Assembly (NCBI GenBank): GCA_050084515.1
Contig: CM114273.1
Coordinates: 27,218,001-27,282,000 of the forward strand
Origin: Blasia pusilla
Lineage: Eukaryota > Marchantiophyta > Marchantiopsida > Blasiales
Length of the DNA: 64,000 bases
Direction of reading: 5' to 3'
Shown here: positions 21,036 through 33,082 of the stretch, in pieces
How positions within the stretch are numbered: position 1 is the stretch's first letter
How the letters are laid out: every line of letters begins with the position of its first letter
Made by a program: the position numbers and the translations under genes
The notes under the pieces: model-generated
The model's database searches: none
Told to the model about the DNA's origin: nothing
Seen by the model: only the letters and a program-made list of their open reading frames with translations

Positions 21036-22296
21036 ACGACCGGGGTAGAGGACTGCGTAGGTAGTAGGCACGATTGAGTTGCACGATTTCATAGCAGAGT
21101 TTAGGAGTTGGTGCGACTCCCAGCGGGCCAGGAACTCTAGAGAGTTTAACCCGTATACAACATGGAACGGTATGTTCCAATATTTAGAGGGGGCCCCCAT
21201 GGACGATTACCATGAGTTCTCTCAGAGATATGCACGTGAGATCAAGGCGTGGAGGCTCTACTATGACCCACATTATGTGTCATGGACGGAGCCGTTCCCA
21301 GATGAGGAGGAAGAGTCAGGAGAGGCTACTTCCTCTTCCACTAGTGACGTTTTAGGAGGGGTCACTCGCACGGGAGCAGTTGCACCGTCTAGTCGGGTTC
21401 GTCCCAGGTTCAACCATGTGGTTGAGTTCTTTGCTGAGTCAAGGGTGAGCTACCAGGGAGTACGGACGGAGAAGTTGCGGAGCATCCACGACTTCCAGAG
21501 GCGCATGGGTGAGAGTTTGCGTGAGGCTTACACTCGCTCACGCCGATTGATCAATGTCACTCAGGGGGTGACAGAGGCTCACGCTATCCAGTCATGGTAC
21601 GCGATGCGTTGGACCGGACCCTGCGGACACGGGTGCGGGAGGGGGTGCTTCTTATGAACACCTCCCCTACGTTGAGAGATGTTTTTAGGATGGCCAAGAA
21701 TATTGAGCGCAACATGGCGAAGGAGAGCGTAGCCACCATGGATTCTGGGCGAGAGCAGTCACGATTGTCTGAGCCTCTGCACCACTTGTGCAGCAACGTG
21801 GACCCCGAGATAGGTCGACTGTGGCACCACGAGCTCAAGGAGGATACCGGGAGGCCGTGCCATAGAGACCTGCGCCTTCATACACGACTCAGCAGCAGTC
21901 GCCTACTATTACTTGTAGGTCACGTGGTAGAGCCCATCATCAGCGCGATTGCACTCGTCAAGGTCATGGACGTGTGCCTCAGCATGGAGGAGGAGATGGT
22001 GTTGCACCAAGAGGTTATCAGTGTGACTATTGTCAGAGATATGGTCATACATGCGCCGGGTGTTTCAGTTTACATCCTGAGTTACGTCCGGACCGAGGGC
22101 CAGAGAGGGCACCAGAGCGAGTAGTCGGTCCGGGTGGGCTAGAGATCGTGCACCAAGTGGTCCCGTTGGGGGACTAGGAGCTGAAGTTGCCCCTCAGGGT
22201 ACTGCAGCTGCCCGTGGAGGAGGTAGAGTACCACCACCTAGACGCACCGAGGGAGACGCCAAACGTGAGGCTGGGATGGGTGCTCATATACAGCAG
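21036..22296 (+). pseudogene. Copy B gag with CCHC zinc knuckle
   Basis: VGTIELHDFIAEFRSWCDSQ opens the capsid-like region (compare copies C and F), followed by QYLEGAPMDDYHEFSQRYAR, VVEFFAESRVSYQGVRTEKL and GESLREAYTRSRRL. A frame change near 21600 is needed to continue with LRTRVREGVLLMNTSPTLRD. The nucleic-acid-binding knuckle CDYCQRYGHTCAGC lies at about 22020-22062 in another frame. It packages RNA in a functional element; here it is decayed. Confidence 0.75.
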
Positions 22297-23649
22297 CTAC
22301 ATAAGTAGATTGCCTCTATGGCATTGAGGTTACCTGATGCCGGATCCGTGGCATCGACATCATATGGAGCAGCCAGAGAACTGGAGGATCCTGCTTGGAT
22401 GTGCGGGGTTGCCCAGATGGAGGCCGCCGCAGTTGTGACGCGTGGAGCAACCACAGAGTTGGAAGCCAGAAAACAGTCTAGGCTTCCTCAGTCTTTCACG
22501 TTGTCCAAAGCGATGAGGAACCCATCGATGGGTCCTCATCAAATTTCTTGGAGAGTTGGTGATGTTGTTGGTGTGCAGGCACGGAGGGCGATGGGAGAAG
22601 CGAGTGCCACGACTCCTATTGTTGATGCTCACGATGGGCATGTGTCGAGCACGTTGTTGGGATCGGCCACCGTTGTGTACCGCACTCCTTTATTTTCTGC
22701 TTCCGATGTTATGACGTTGGGGGGTACGCCCGCCAAGGCTTTTCGGCTGGCCGCTTCACTATGTGAGCGCGGAGTTGGAGTTCTTGCATCACGTTTAGAG
22801 GTGATTGGAGAGGAGGTGATGGACCTGCCCTTGGAGCGGATGCTCGGGCCGTCCACGCCAGATTCATGGCAGGCTGCGGCTACTAGAAGATGCCCGCTAG
22901 ACCCGCAATAGAGCGTGCCATGGCTTCTCTTGGTGTTGTGTTGCTAGAGAACCAAGGAGAGGTCTTCCAGTCAGTGAGTCTTGGAGGTAGAGCTTTTAGT
23001 CCACAGCGCGTCTTGTTGGATTCAAGAGCGCAACGAGAGCCGATGTGGAGCGTTATCCATTCCGGATACAGACATCCTTGGGTGGAGCGAGTACCACAAA
23101 GTATATCACCCGACATGAGGTCGTGGTGAGGATTCGCCCGGTACATCCTACATATGAATCCGTGGTGCGCGCCAAGGCGATAGTGATTGATTCAGAGTCC
23201 TACGACGTCTTGGTTGGTGGAACAATGTTATACCCGATGGGATTTTCCATGGATTACTGGGAGGAGTCAGCGTCCTATAGACCAGGATGGCAGTCAGGTG
23301 ATGGGCGCCTTAGCTCATTACCCGTTCGATTCACAGGTGCAGTGATCAAGCAACGGCCAGGAGAGATGGCTACCTTAGCAGCATTTAGCAATGCCATCAC
23401 TTGGCCTAGTGATTTGATTGAGGGACATGTCCATGCAGAGGATACTCCCATTCCTGACATTTCTATGGAGAGGAGTGTTATAGTAGCTGCATCATTCCGT
23501 GGAGGAGAGGTGCCGCTGTGGGGCTCGACTGAGGAGCTTCGACGATTGGCAAATGAGCATGTGCAGACCGCGAGGAGCGAGGCGTTTGCACCGGAGCGTG
23601 ACGGGTCTGAGGAACCCGAGGTAGCAAGGAGTGCTACGATGACACCCTT
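22297..23649 (+). pseudogene. Copy B gag-pol linker and aspartic protease
   Basis: The linker RLPQSFTLSKAMRNPSMGP aligns with copies A, C and F. After a frame change at about 22895 (AARPAIERA) the protease reads VLLDSRAQ, so the active-site DSG has become DSR, and the next few residues are deleted. FRIQTSLGGASTTKY and SYDVLVGGTMLYPMGF follow. The acidic linker to the methyltransferase runs from about 23300 to 23640. Confidence 0.75.
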
Positions 23650-24767
23650 GGATATCACACCCATTGTGTGGTGTACCCTGGATGAGGGTATTCGAGTGTT
23701 AGATCTCTTTGGAGGGATTAGCACCGGGTTAGCTGTTGTTTTGCAGGCAAGAGTGCGAGTACAGCAGTACCTATAGGTGGAGAGTGATGATGTTGCAAGA
23801 TGTGTCTCACTACAACATGTGGCGCAGTTACGCCTACGTTTTCCTGACTTATTGTCTACGTCCGCAGTACAGGGGTACTAGAGTTCCCTACCGAGGGATA
23901 TTTCGTTGTTGGGGGCGCAGGACTTAGAGCGGGTAGGGACCATTGATTTGGTCATTTCCGGTTGGCCATGTCGAGGGCCAATCGAATGCTGGACGAGGTT
24001 GCGGGTTGGCTGACACTCAGTCTAGGTTGTTTTGGGAGATGTTGAGGGTCTTACGGCAGTTGCAGGAGCACTAGTCTCGTTCTCCAACCTACATTCTGGA
24101 GAATGTGCCGATCGTAGGAGACTCCAGGTCACGGGTGGTGACGAGTGCTCATCAGATGCGTGGCTAGATCGGCCCAGCAGTGTTCTTGGATGCGGCGAGT
24201 GTAGGTTCTAGAGCCCATCGCCCGCGTCTATGGTGGACCAACTTGGTGCCCCATGCAGTGTTACAGAGGGCATATGCGAGAGTGAAGCGCCCCTCCCATT
24301 TGTTAGTGGATTCCATTCTGCATCGAGGTCGTCGATCATAGGGAGTGAGGCACGATGATCGACCATCGTTGATTGTAGTCAACAGGGTAGGCAGGCCGCG
24401 GGCAACCTTGCCCACGTTTGTGAGTTTTTCCGCTTCCTATGCATACAAGGAGGCCGGTCCTGGCTTGGTTTGGGATGACCAGGTTCAACGGTTGGTAGAG
24501 CCCAACGCCGACGAGAGAGAGCGAGCAATGGGATTTCCCACAAGAGTGATGGCAGTATTGTCAGTGTCATACGCATCACAACGCCATGTCTTGGGTCAGG
24601 CGATGGACGTGAATTGCTTGACATGGATCCTCAGCTTGGGAGTGGCTGAACAACGTCATATGAGATCGCGACACATCACAGCGGTTGCGTTGGTGAGCCC
24701 CATGCCTACCGAGACGGTGGAGGCAGTGGCTGGGGGCGAGACCCGAGGAGATCTACGTATCATGTGA
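23650..24767 (+). pseudogene. Copy B: C5-cytosine methyltransferase
   Basis: SAM motif I intact: RVLDLFGGISTGLAVVLQA (about 23694-23750). Motif IV, LVISGWPCRG with the catalytic Cys, is at about 23952-23981. Motif VI survives as YILENVP (about 24090-24110). The end has ERERAMGFPTRV and RHVLGQAMDVNCLTWI. Several frame changes (near 23776, 23985 and 24330) and TAG at about 24073 and 24163 inactivate it. Confidence 0.75.
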
Positions 24768-25117
24768 GATCATGAGAGACACCCTTGGACCTCTTGGGAT
24801 GTTTTGCAGGTACGCCAGGAGATGATAGCCACAGCATCGAGCGTGGTTTTCGAGCACTGCACGTGGAGGAGATCAGAGTTTGCAGTTGGTTGCATGAAGC
24901 GGCCGAGTGTTGTTGTTCGAGACGGGGTTGCACCATAGCAACCACCGATATCTGCGCCGGAGAGTCCTATCGTAGTCACGATGGAGACTTGGGAGCCAGA
25001 TATGGGCCCTGAGTTGACATGAGGAGAGCGGCGCCGAATACATCAGTTCCTCAGGAGTTATAGGAGCTGCTTTGCGTGTAGCATGGAGGATTTGGGTACG
25101 CTGAAGGGACCCTCTCG
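24768..25117 (+). pseudogene. Copy B: start of reverse transcriptase, cut by copy F
   Basis: RRRIHQFLRSYRSCFACSMED then LGTLKGP, after which sequence switches abruptly to the LTR of copy F. The missing continuation, GIRIELSSDMPIFRRPYRYS, is found at 34778 onward, so copy F (25118-34775) inserted between codons of B. Confidence 0.75.
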
Positions 25118-25866
25118 TGCGCATACATATCGTTACACAACATACATCGCTGGTCACATCTACACCACACAACACCGATCTTCCCCACACACGGGTCGAT
25201 CCACACATGTACAAAAAATCAACTCATACATATACATGGAGATCATACAAAAAAAATAAAGAGTAATAAAAATGGCACACCCGGCCTAAAACTCCACTCC
25301 TCAATCTACATCGGCATATCGAGCCTCGTCCACCTTGTGCTATCAAGGAATCCAGATGCTAGCATCCTAGTCCTATCTCACACACAAACAAGGGAGGTGC
25401 TCCAAGGGCCCAACATGAGAAAGATGGCTTAGGAAAGCCACCTTCCTCTCTTATATAGGGTTGGGAAGAGCCACAAGGCTCTTCCTCTAAAAATAACCCT
25501 CCCCTTGGTAACCTACGCGCACATGTTACCAGGGGCGGGTGACCTGGTCAACAAGTCACCCGGTTGTGAAAGACCTCAACATGAAAGTTGTTAGAAACCA
25601 CGTTCCTGACATAATGGACCTATCCTCAACCTCATCTGACACAGTGGGACAAAGTTACACTTAAGATAGTCCGCTGGCTCCTACGTCCTATCCACGATAG
25701 ATCTCGGCCTATCGGCTACTCAGATGTGACAGTTGTCGTGCGCATACATATCGCTACACAACATACATCGCTCGTCACATCTACACCACACAACACCAAT
25801 CTTCCCCAAACACGGGTCGATCAACACATGTACAAAAAATCAACTCATATATATACATGGAGATCA
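25118..25866 (-). repeat. Copy F 3' LTR region with duplicated flank (X-Y-X)
   Basis: Block X (TGCGCATACATATCG... at 25118-25250) recurs at 25738-25866 on the other side of block Y (25257-25735), the same arrangement as at 20429-21010. TATATAA on the minus strand (25451-25457) is the probable LTR TATA box. Confidence 0.6.
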
Positions 25867-25949
25867 CAAAACCGCCCCCCTAGCTGGTAGTTGGATCCCC
25901 CCAACTCCAGATAGAAAATATCACATCTCTCTAACATGACCTACTTCCC
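25867..25949. other. Copy F 3' untranslated segment
   Basis: Short C-rich non-coding stretch between the PHD-coding end and LTR block X. Confidence 0.35.
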
Positions 25950-27465
25950 TATACACAACTTGGACACATCCATCATCCCGTGGGAACCACATCAAGAGGG
26001 GGGGTCAGACATGCATGACATATGCCACCCTCGAAAACAACCATCACATACCAACATGGTGGCTGCACCCCTCGCAGATCCGCACAACATACACCTCAAG
26101 CCTGCAGGTACCACAGCCAAGCTCGGATCCACCATCCCATCTACGTTCGAAAGATGACATGGCGCACAATTGCGCACATGATCCTTCCAAACCATACCAT
26201 CCCGTCCCTCCAACATGAGGACTCGTCGATATACCTCGTGTGCACACGTAGGATCGTGCGCCTGCAAAGGTGACATCTAGCGTCGTGGGTGCCGCATACT
26301 GTAAATACACGTAATCTCCAGGATGAAACCTCCTAATCCCTGGACGATAACCTCCTCCACGAATGGTCGCGTACCTCAATGTATCTCTATGCTGGGCAAT
26401 AGCTAAGTTCTCAAAGGCCATAGGCATAACTCTCTGAAAAACTTCGCCCCCTCGAGAACATGCTTGTACCCACACATCCGGATCATCAAGATCTAACACC
26501 TCCGCCATGTCACGTCGAATAGCTGCAGGAAAATCTGGCTCTCTCCCAAAGAGCAAAAAGTATGGTGAAAATGACGCCAAAGATGCCTGCCGACTAAAGC
26601 GATAACCCATAGCCAACCATGGCAAATGTAGGTCCCACTCTCTCAACTATCCCCGTTGCAAGCCATACTTGTGCAATCCTCTCTTCACCGTCTGTACCAG
26701 TCTCTCCACCAACCCATCCGCCTCAGGATGATCTCTAGACGTGGTGTGGTGATCTATCAGCGCCTGATCACACAAGGCCTGAAACTCTCCCCTGAACTCG
26801 GTATCCTGGTCAATCAACACCTCCGCCGGTGCACCAAAGTGACTAAGCACACGATCTAGAAATGCATAAGCTGTTCCCTTGCTCGCCTTGTCTGGTAATG
26901 CCACCAACTCTATCCACTTGGAGAAATGCTCCACCATGACCAAACATTACCTATGATGACGCTACTGTCAATGGCAAAGGTCCCATAAAGTCTAAACTCC
27001 ACCGATAACCTAAACCCATAATTGGCAAAGGATGTAGCTCATGAGTGGGATCATTGAAGGATGCTCGCACTCTGTCACATACCATACATCGCCACAAATC
27101 ATGTGCCCAGTATGCATGCCGCACCAATATCGAAACTGGAGTAAGTGCAAAGCACGCTTTACTCCAAAATGTCGCGACTCCTCATGGGCATGTCGCACTA
27201 CACGTGCTTGCTGGGAAGGATGAGGTACCACTTGTATCCTACCATCTCCCCATACCCGAAAAATGTGAGTCCCCTCCCACCTGAACCTCCCGGCTCTCTG
27301 TAGGATCTGATCCCGCTCCGTAGCACTCACTGTACTCGCTATGACACCAGTGCGCAAGAACTCCACAACCTCCACGTCGTCATGGATATCACGACCACCT
27401 GTCGCCTCCTCACTAACCTCCGGATCGAAAGACTCATCATCCAACCCCACCACTGGAGTCATCAC
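25950..27465 (-). pseudogene. Copy F: integrase ending in a PHD finger
   Basis: Minus strand. The frame from 27465 gives the pol linker (GGRDIHDDVEVVEFLRTGVI), the start of the His/Cys finger (VVRHAHEESRHFGVKRALHL), then breaks near 27030. MVMVEHFSKWIELVALPDKA, LIDQDTEFRGEF (catalytic Asp) and DGLVERLVQTVKRG (Glu) follow from 26943. After a stop near 26645, MREWDLHLPWLAMGYRFSRQ continues to FHPGDYVYLQ. The tail has LRCMLCGSARGAATMLVCDG, then CFRGWHMSC and, after a 1-nt shift in a C run, WMCPSC: all eight ligands of a C4HC3 PHD finger. PHD fingers bind histone H3 tails in other proteins; a targeting role here is inference. Confidence 0.8.
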
Positions 27466-29012
27466 CTATGGCTGACCTGCCATAGTCAACCAACAAAGAT
27501 AGGCAGATGCATGCCAACCGGGCACCATCTCCTCATCACTCTCTCCGTGCCATCGAGCTGCTGTGTCATCTCTCTGACTCGGACATGGGTTACGACTCAA
27601 CCCATCTGCATCCTGGTTCAGCCAACCTGGCCTATGAACCACCTCAAACGCATACTCCTGTAGTAATACAGCCCACCTAGCAAGCTTGTCGGACTCCATC
27701 AACCACCTCAACGGCTGATGATCAGTGATAAGTGTGAAAGGGTTGCTGAATAAATAGCACCTGAAATGTGCCACGGCCCACACTGCAGCCAAGCACTCTC
27801 CCTCGTAGGAGTTGTACTTCGCCTCTGCAATGTTGTTCCATCGGCTCGTGTAAGCCACAACAAACTCCCTCTCCTCGTCATCCCTCTGAGTAAGCACTGC
27901 TCCTAGACCCAACATGCTCCAATCCGTATGTAATTGGAATGGGCGACCCCTAACCGGTCTCTGGAAAATGGGCGAGGACGTCAACCTGTCCTTGAGCTTG
28001 TGAAATGCTTGCTTTTGATCATCTCCCCACAACCAAACCTGATCAAGTCTCGTCAACAAAGTCAAAGACTTTGCGATTGCACTAAAACCCTTGACATACC
28101 GTCGATATAAGTTTTCCAGTCCAAGAAATGCTCGGACTCGACTCACATCTGTAGGGCATGGAATCTGCGCAATAGCCTCTACCTTCATCTGTTGAACGCC
28201 TAACCCACTCGGGTATATGGTGTGTCCCAAGTACTCAATCTTCTCGTAAAAGAATCTGCACTTGCCTGGATGTACTTCAGTCCATGTAACTGCAATCGCC
28301 GAAACACCTCTTCCAAGTGTCGCTCATGCTCCTCAATCATGGAACTGAAGATAAGAATATCATCTATGTAACATTGTACAAAATCCAAGCCAGCCAGAAT
28401 CCTATCCATCACTCTCTGAAACTCTGCAGGCGCGTTCTTCAACCCCAATGGTAAGAACCGCCACTGATACAAGCAATCTCCCCCAAACCGATCTATCCCC
28501 CAGAATGTTGTCTTCTTCCTGTCCACCAACCTTATAGGAAGCTGATGATAGCTAGCACGGAGATCTAAAGTACTGAAGATCTTTGCATGCCCTACCGCAT
28601 CAAAGATCTCTTCAGGAGTAGGCATGTCATACCGATCTGACCTCGTCTGTCGGTTGATAGGACGGTAATCTTCACACATCCACCTATCCGTCCAATTGCC
28701 ATACATATCCTTCTTCATCGGCATGACTGTGGCAGATGCATACTCCCCATGTGATAACTCCACAAGTCCTTACTCCAACAAGTCCTGACTCTTGCTCTGA
28801 ATCAAGGTTCGCTCCATATCAAAATACCTGTAGGGTCGACGAAAGATCGGCGTATCACTAGCCAACTCAATCCGTATCCCGGGACCCTTCAGCATACCCA
28901 AGTCTCTCATACTGAAGGCAAAACAACTCACATGCCCTCTCAGAAACCTATGAACTCGCCGTCGCTCTCCTCCTATCAACTTGAGACCTATCACAAGCTC
29001 CCAAGTGTCCAT
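27466..29012 (-). pseudogene. Copy F: reverse transcriptase and RNase H
   Basis: Minus strand. GIRIELASDTPIFRRPYRYF, ELSHGEYASATVMPMKKDMY, STLDLRASYHQLPI, FLPLGLKNAPAEFQRVM, CYIDDILIFSS (catalytic YIDD), then RNase H with FQLHTDWSMLGLGAVLTQRD, SSYEGE-type block as NSYEGECLAAVWAVAHFR and ITDHQPLRWLMESD. A stop near 28768 and a frame change near 28230 are the only obvious breaks, so this is the least damaged pol core on the minus strand. Confidence 0.85.
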
Positions 29013-29276
29013 CGTGACCTCACTCGGAGAGGACGCAACCTCCGGCTTTGGTTGCTATGTAGCAACCCTAGCCACCTCCGCAACAGCCACTCCACTCTGA
29101 CCTCCTACACCATGCTCCACATCCAAAAAATGAACATGTGCTACTCTAGCCGCCTTCGCACTCTCTACTCGAACGACGTCCCAGGAAGTCCATGGGTGCC
29201 TATCTCTCCTTGTCTCGCCCCTGACCAATGCCACATGACAGAGCACATGAGGCAATGGTCCAACTCGTGGACGTGA

Positions 29277-30260
29277 GGGCATGGATGACACTCGCATCCG
29301 TCACTGCTCAGCCATACCTAGGTTGACTATCCATGTGAGATAGTTGAGGTCCATCGCCTGCCCCAACACCTGTCTCCAGGATGCCTCAGTCATCCCTGGC
29401 ACCGCCGTAGTACCGGTAGCGAACCCCATGGTGCGCGCGCGCTCATCTGCTGTAGACTCCTCCAATGCTCCAGTCACCTCATCCCAAATCATGCCTGGCC
29501 CTCCCTGACGAAAGGCATTGGATGCTGGGAAGCTCACCAATGTAGGTAAGGCTGCCCTCAACTCCCCCACCCTATTGGCCATGGCCAACAGTGGTCTATC
29601 ATCCCGTGTCACCACCTGAGATCGACGCCATGAGCCCAAAATAGCATCCAGTGTGAGATGTGGTGCTCTCTGGACTCCATCCTATGCTCGACTCAGTACC
29701 TCTGATGGTATTAGGTTCGTCCACTACAATCGTGGACAATGGGCACGTGATCCAACTCTCGCCGCATCTAATAACACAGCAGGTCCCAACCAGGACCTCA
29801 GTTGATACACACTCGTCATCACACGTGCACGAGTGTCTCCCAACAACGGCACGTTCTCCAAGATGTACGTTGGAGAACATGTCTGACTCTCCTGCAAGTG
29901 TCGTACTACTCGCAACATCTCCCCAAAAATCCTTGACCTCGGATCCTGCAATCCAAATCCTCGGCCAGTTGATGAATGACCTTGACATGGCCATCCACCA
30001 ATCACCAAATGAATGGTGCCAACTCTATCCAGATCCTACGCCCCCACCAAAGAGATGTCGGCGGGTAGTGTATGTTGATATCCCCGTACTGCAGATACCG
30101 GCAACAACTTAGGATACCTCTGGACCAATCTCGCCACGTGACGTAATGATACTCGCAGCGCGGTCTCATCTCTCTCCACATAAACGTACTGATGCACCCA
30201 TATGCCCGCCTGCAATACTGCAGCCAATCCGGTGCTAACATCCTAACACCCTCCTCTGGG
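29277..30260 (-). pseudogene. Copy F: C5-cytosine methyltransferase lacking motif I
   Basis: Minus strand. Reads STGLAAVLQAGIWVHQYVYV, then LVIGGWPCQGHSSTGRGFG (motif IV with catalytic Cys, about 29955-30010), TYILENVPLLGD (motif VI), VLLDAARVGSRAHCPRL (motif VIII) and ERARTMGFATGT with RQVLGQAMDLNYLTW (motifs IX/X). The SAM-binding DLFGGI of copies B and C is absent: about 19 nt are missing at 30225-30245 between two short TTAG repeats. The layout is DNMT3/DRM-like; no separate target-recognition domain is obvious. Confidence 0.75.
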
Positions 30261-31576
30261 CACTGCCATACAACGGGTGTGGTATCCAGTGGAGTCAACG
30301 TATCCACTCCAAGAGCCCGATCGCCACGTGACTCTCGCTCCTCCGGAATAAAAACATGACTCCATGCCTGCCTCACGAGGTCTTCGGCACTCCTATGTAG
30401 CCCTTGAGTCGTACCCCACAATGGTGAAGAGGTCTCGCCAACATGGGAAGAGACACCCGCCATGGCCTGTCTCTCTGTGGGACTATCCGCTACTGGGACA
30501 TCCTCCGCATGTGTGTTCCCCTCCAACAACTCTCCTGGCCAGCTAACATTACCTGTGAAAGCCGTCAACGTGGTCACTGACTCGCCTCGTGATGGACCAC
30601 CTCGTCTCACGAACTGCACGGGGTAACTGACTCATCCGGCCGTCACCTGACCGCCATCCGGGCCGATAAGCAACGGTCTCCTCCCATAAGTCAAGGATGA
30701 ATCCTAGGGGATATAACAATGTACTCCCCACCAACACATCGTACGACTTAGCTGGTGTCGTAATCGCACGTGTGCACACCATAGTACTATCTGTCGCATG
30801 GTCTAGCTGGACTCTGACAACAATCTCTTGTCGAGTCATATACTGCGTGGGTGACACGCCCCCAATCGAGGTCTGTATCTAAAAGGGACAAGGCGCAATG
30901 TCGGCCTTCCGTAACCCCAACGCTAAACACGCCGCCTTCCCTAACATCAAGGGTTGCGCTCCCAAATCAAGTAGCACGCGCTGCAGGTGGTATACTGTCC
31001 CCATCGGACTAACCAAGCAAAATACTCCTGCTCAGTTATCCAATAACACTACTCCAGGTGTCATCACTGCTTGCTCTATGGCCGGTCGAGCTGGCATATC
31101 TACCAACTTTGCCGCCGCCACATGCCATGACTCTGTGGGGAACGTCTCGGGCACCGGCTCTGAGGGCAAGTCCACCACCTCCTCAACTACCTCTAAACAA
31201 GAAGCAATCATCTTTCCACGCTCACACAACATGGCGGCCAACTGGAACACCTCAGCTGGTCCAACTCCCAACGTCGCCAACTCTATGGCGGAAAATAGTG
31301 GAGTCTGACTCACTCTGGTGGCCACCTCCAACACTATGGTTGATACTGACTCCACTCGATCCGGCATAGGAGTTTTCACTCCAACTCTTCGTGACGTCAA
31401 CGTAGGTGCTCGAGCTGTAGGCACCGCTGGTCGTCGAGGCACCATCGATGGTGTGTGTAGTGCCTCCGACAATGTGAATGACTGTGGAACCCTGGCCTGC
31501 CGCCCATTGGTCCCCTCTGGTGGGTCAATCTCAACTCCACCTCTTGATGGCTCAGTGCCTCTCGCAGCATCCCGAG
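30261..31576 (-). pseudogene. Copy F: linker, aspartic protease and acidic spacer
   Basis: Minus strand. RVPQSFTLSEALHTPSMVPR (linker) is followed by KLVDMPARPAIEQAVMTPGV, the protease block around 31000-30850 with a damaged active site, and then QYMTRQEIVVRVQLDHATDS and SYDVLVGSTLLYPLGF. A spacer rich in acidic and Ser/Thr residues precedes the methyltransferase. Confidence 0.7.
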
Positions 31577-33000
31577 TCACCACTGCAACTGCCTCAACCT
31601 GGGCTGCACTTCACATAAATCCCATACTTGTGAGATCCTCACTCGGGTCAGGGTAGAGGTAGAAGTTGGAGTCACACTAGCTGCTCGCATCTTTGTGCCT
31701 TCCCTAAGCTGCATCATCGTCATGGCAGCAATCCTCTGCTCCAACTGATCGATGCGTGAGAGAAGTGCCGGCTCTGGTGGTCCTGCTCCATCTCCTCTGG
31801 CTGGTGGTGGTCCTCTACCATCACGTCCAAGAAGAACTCCCCGACCTCCTCCAGGACGACCGCCCTCAGGCCCTCGGCCTACCTCTGAACGTGCCCCTCG
31901 GCGAAGGTCAAAACATCTATCCCTAGTGTGACCATATCTGTGGCAATAGTCACACTGGTGCTGTGGTGGGGTCATCCTTTGTGGCTCCTGAGCAATTGGA
32001 GGCGCTGGTGGTCCTCTCCCATGCTTTGGGCAGTCTGTCTGCCTATGGGCCCCTCCACACGTCCAACACGACCACATCGGTCCCTGCTGGGCAACATATG
32101 TAGGTACGGGTCATTGCCTCCTAGGCTCACGGTACCCGCCTTGCTCTCTAGGCACACTGGCCCGCTACTGTGGTACTAGTGCTCGCTGTGGCACCTGTGG
32201 GGTCACCATCGCTTGTGGACCTGTCAACTCTTGAGAAAATCCAGCGGTCACTACCTGCTCCTCACTCATGTTGAGCTCAATACGCTCAGACAACTCAAAG
32301 ATCACCTTCAATGTGGGCTTTTCTATGTGAATCAGCACCACATCTCGGACTCTCCTCCATAGCTCTCGGTCCAGAACCCCGTACCAATACTGGACTAATT
32401 GCGCCTCAATCACTCCAAATGTAGCAATGATCAGCCTCCTCATGCGTATGAATGCCTCTCTCAGACTCTCACCCGATCGTCGCTAAAAATCCTGTAGACT
32501 CTTCAGCTTGTCGGTGCGTATGCCCTGGTAGCTCTTCCCCAACTGTCGGAAGAGCTCCACTGTAGGGCTGAAGCTAGGTGATCCTCTACCACCAGAGGTC
32601 TCTGCCACATCGCCTGTCTCATTGCCCTCCTCTCCATCTAGTCTCCGGGCTGATGGTGTGGGTCTCTCTCCTCTCACAATCCCATCATATGCCTCGCGAC
32701 CACTAGTGGACACATACCCTGGAGCCCAATACATCCTCTAGGCATCGATCTCTACTGAATATAGTGATCAAAACTCCATGTAGTCATCCATCGTAGGACC
32801 CTCCAAGTGCTGGAACAACCCCTTCCATGCCATGAAAGGGTTGAACCGTGTCGGGGTCCGTATCTCCTAGAAATCGCACCACGTGTCGAACTCCTGGATA
32901 AAATCATCTAAGTCGATGGTGCCCACTATACCCGAGAAACGACGCATGCCCCGATGGCCCATATCGTCCATCTCCTACCAAGTACTACTGTCTCTGTCTG
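31577..33000 (-). pseudogene. Copy F gag with two CCHC zinc knuckles
   Basis: Minus strand. GTIDLDDFIQEFDTWCDF and MDDYMEF open the gag; LFRQLGKSYQGIRTDKLKSL follows, then TAG where other copies have CAG (near 32484). Two knuckles, CWTCGGAHRQTDC and CDYCHRYGHTRDRC, lie at about 32070-31920, then an Arg/Gly-rich stretch and a leucine-heptad segment SRIDQLEQRIAAMTMMQL. Confidence 0.75.
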
Positions 33001-33026
33001 CGATCTCGTCACCAGACCCAGTGTCT

Positions 33027-33082
33027 AGTGAGGAGCTACCTCGACATCCAGCCACGGATGGATGTCGAGGTAGCTCCTCACT
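33027..33082. repeat. Perfect 24-nt inverted repeat with 8-nt spacer
   Basis: 33027-33050 and 33059-33082 are exact complements around GCCACGGA, at the gag start of copy F. Confidence 0.9.
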
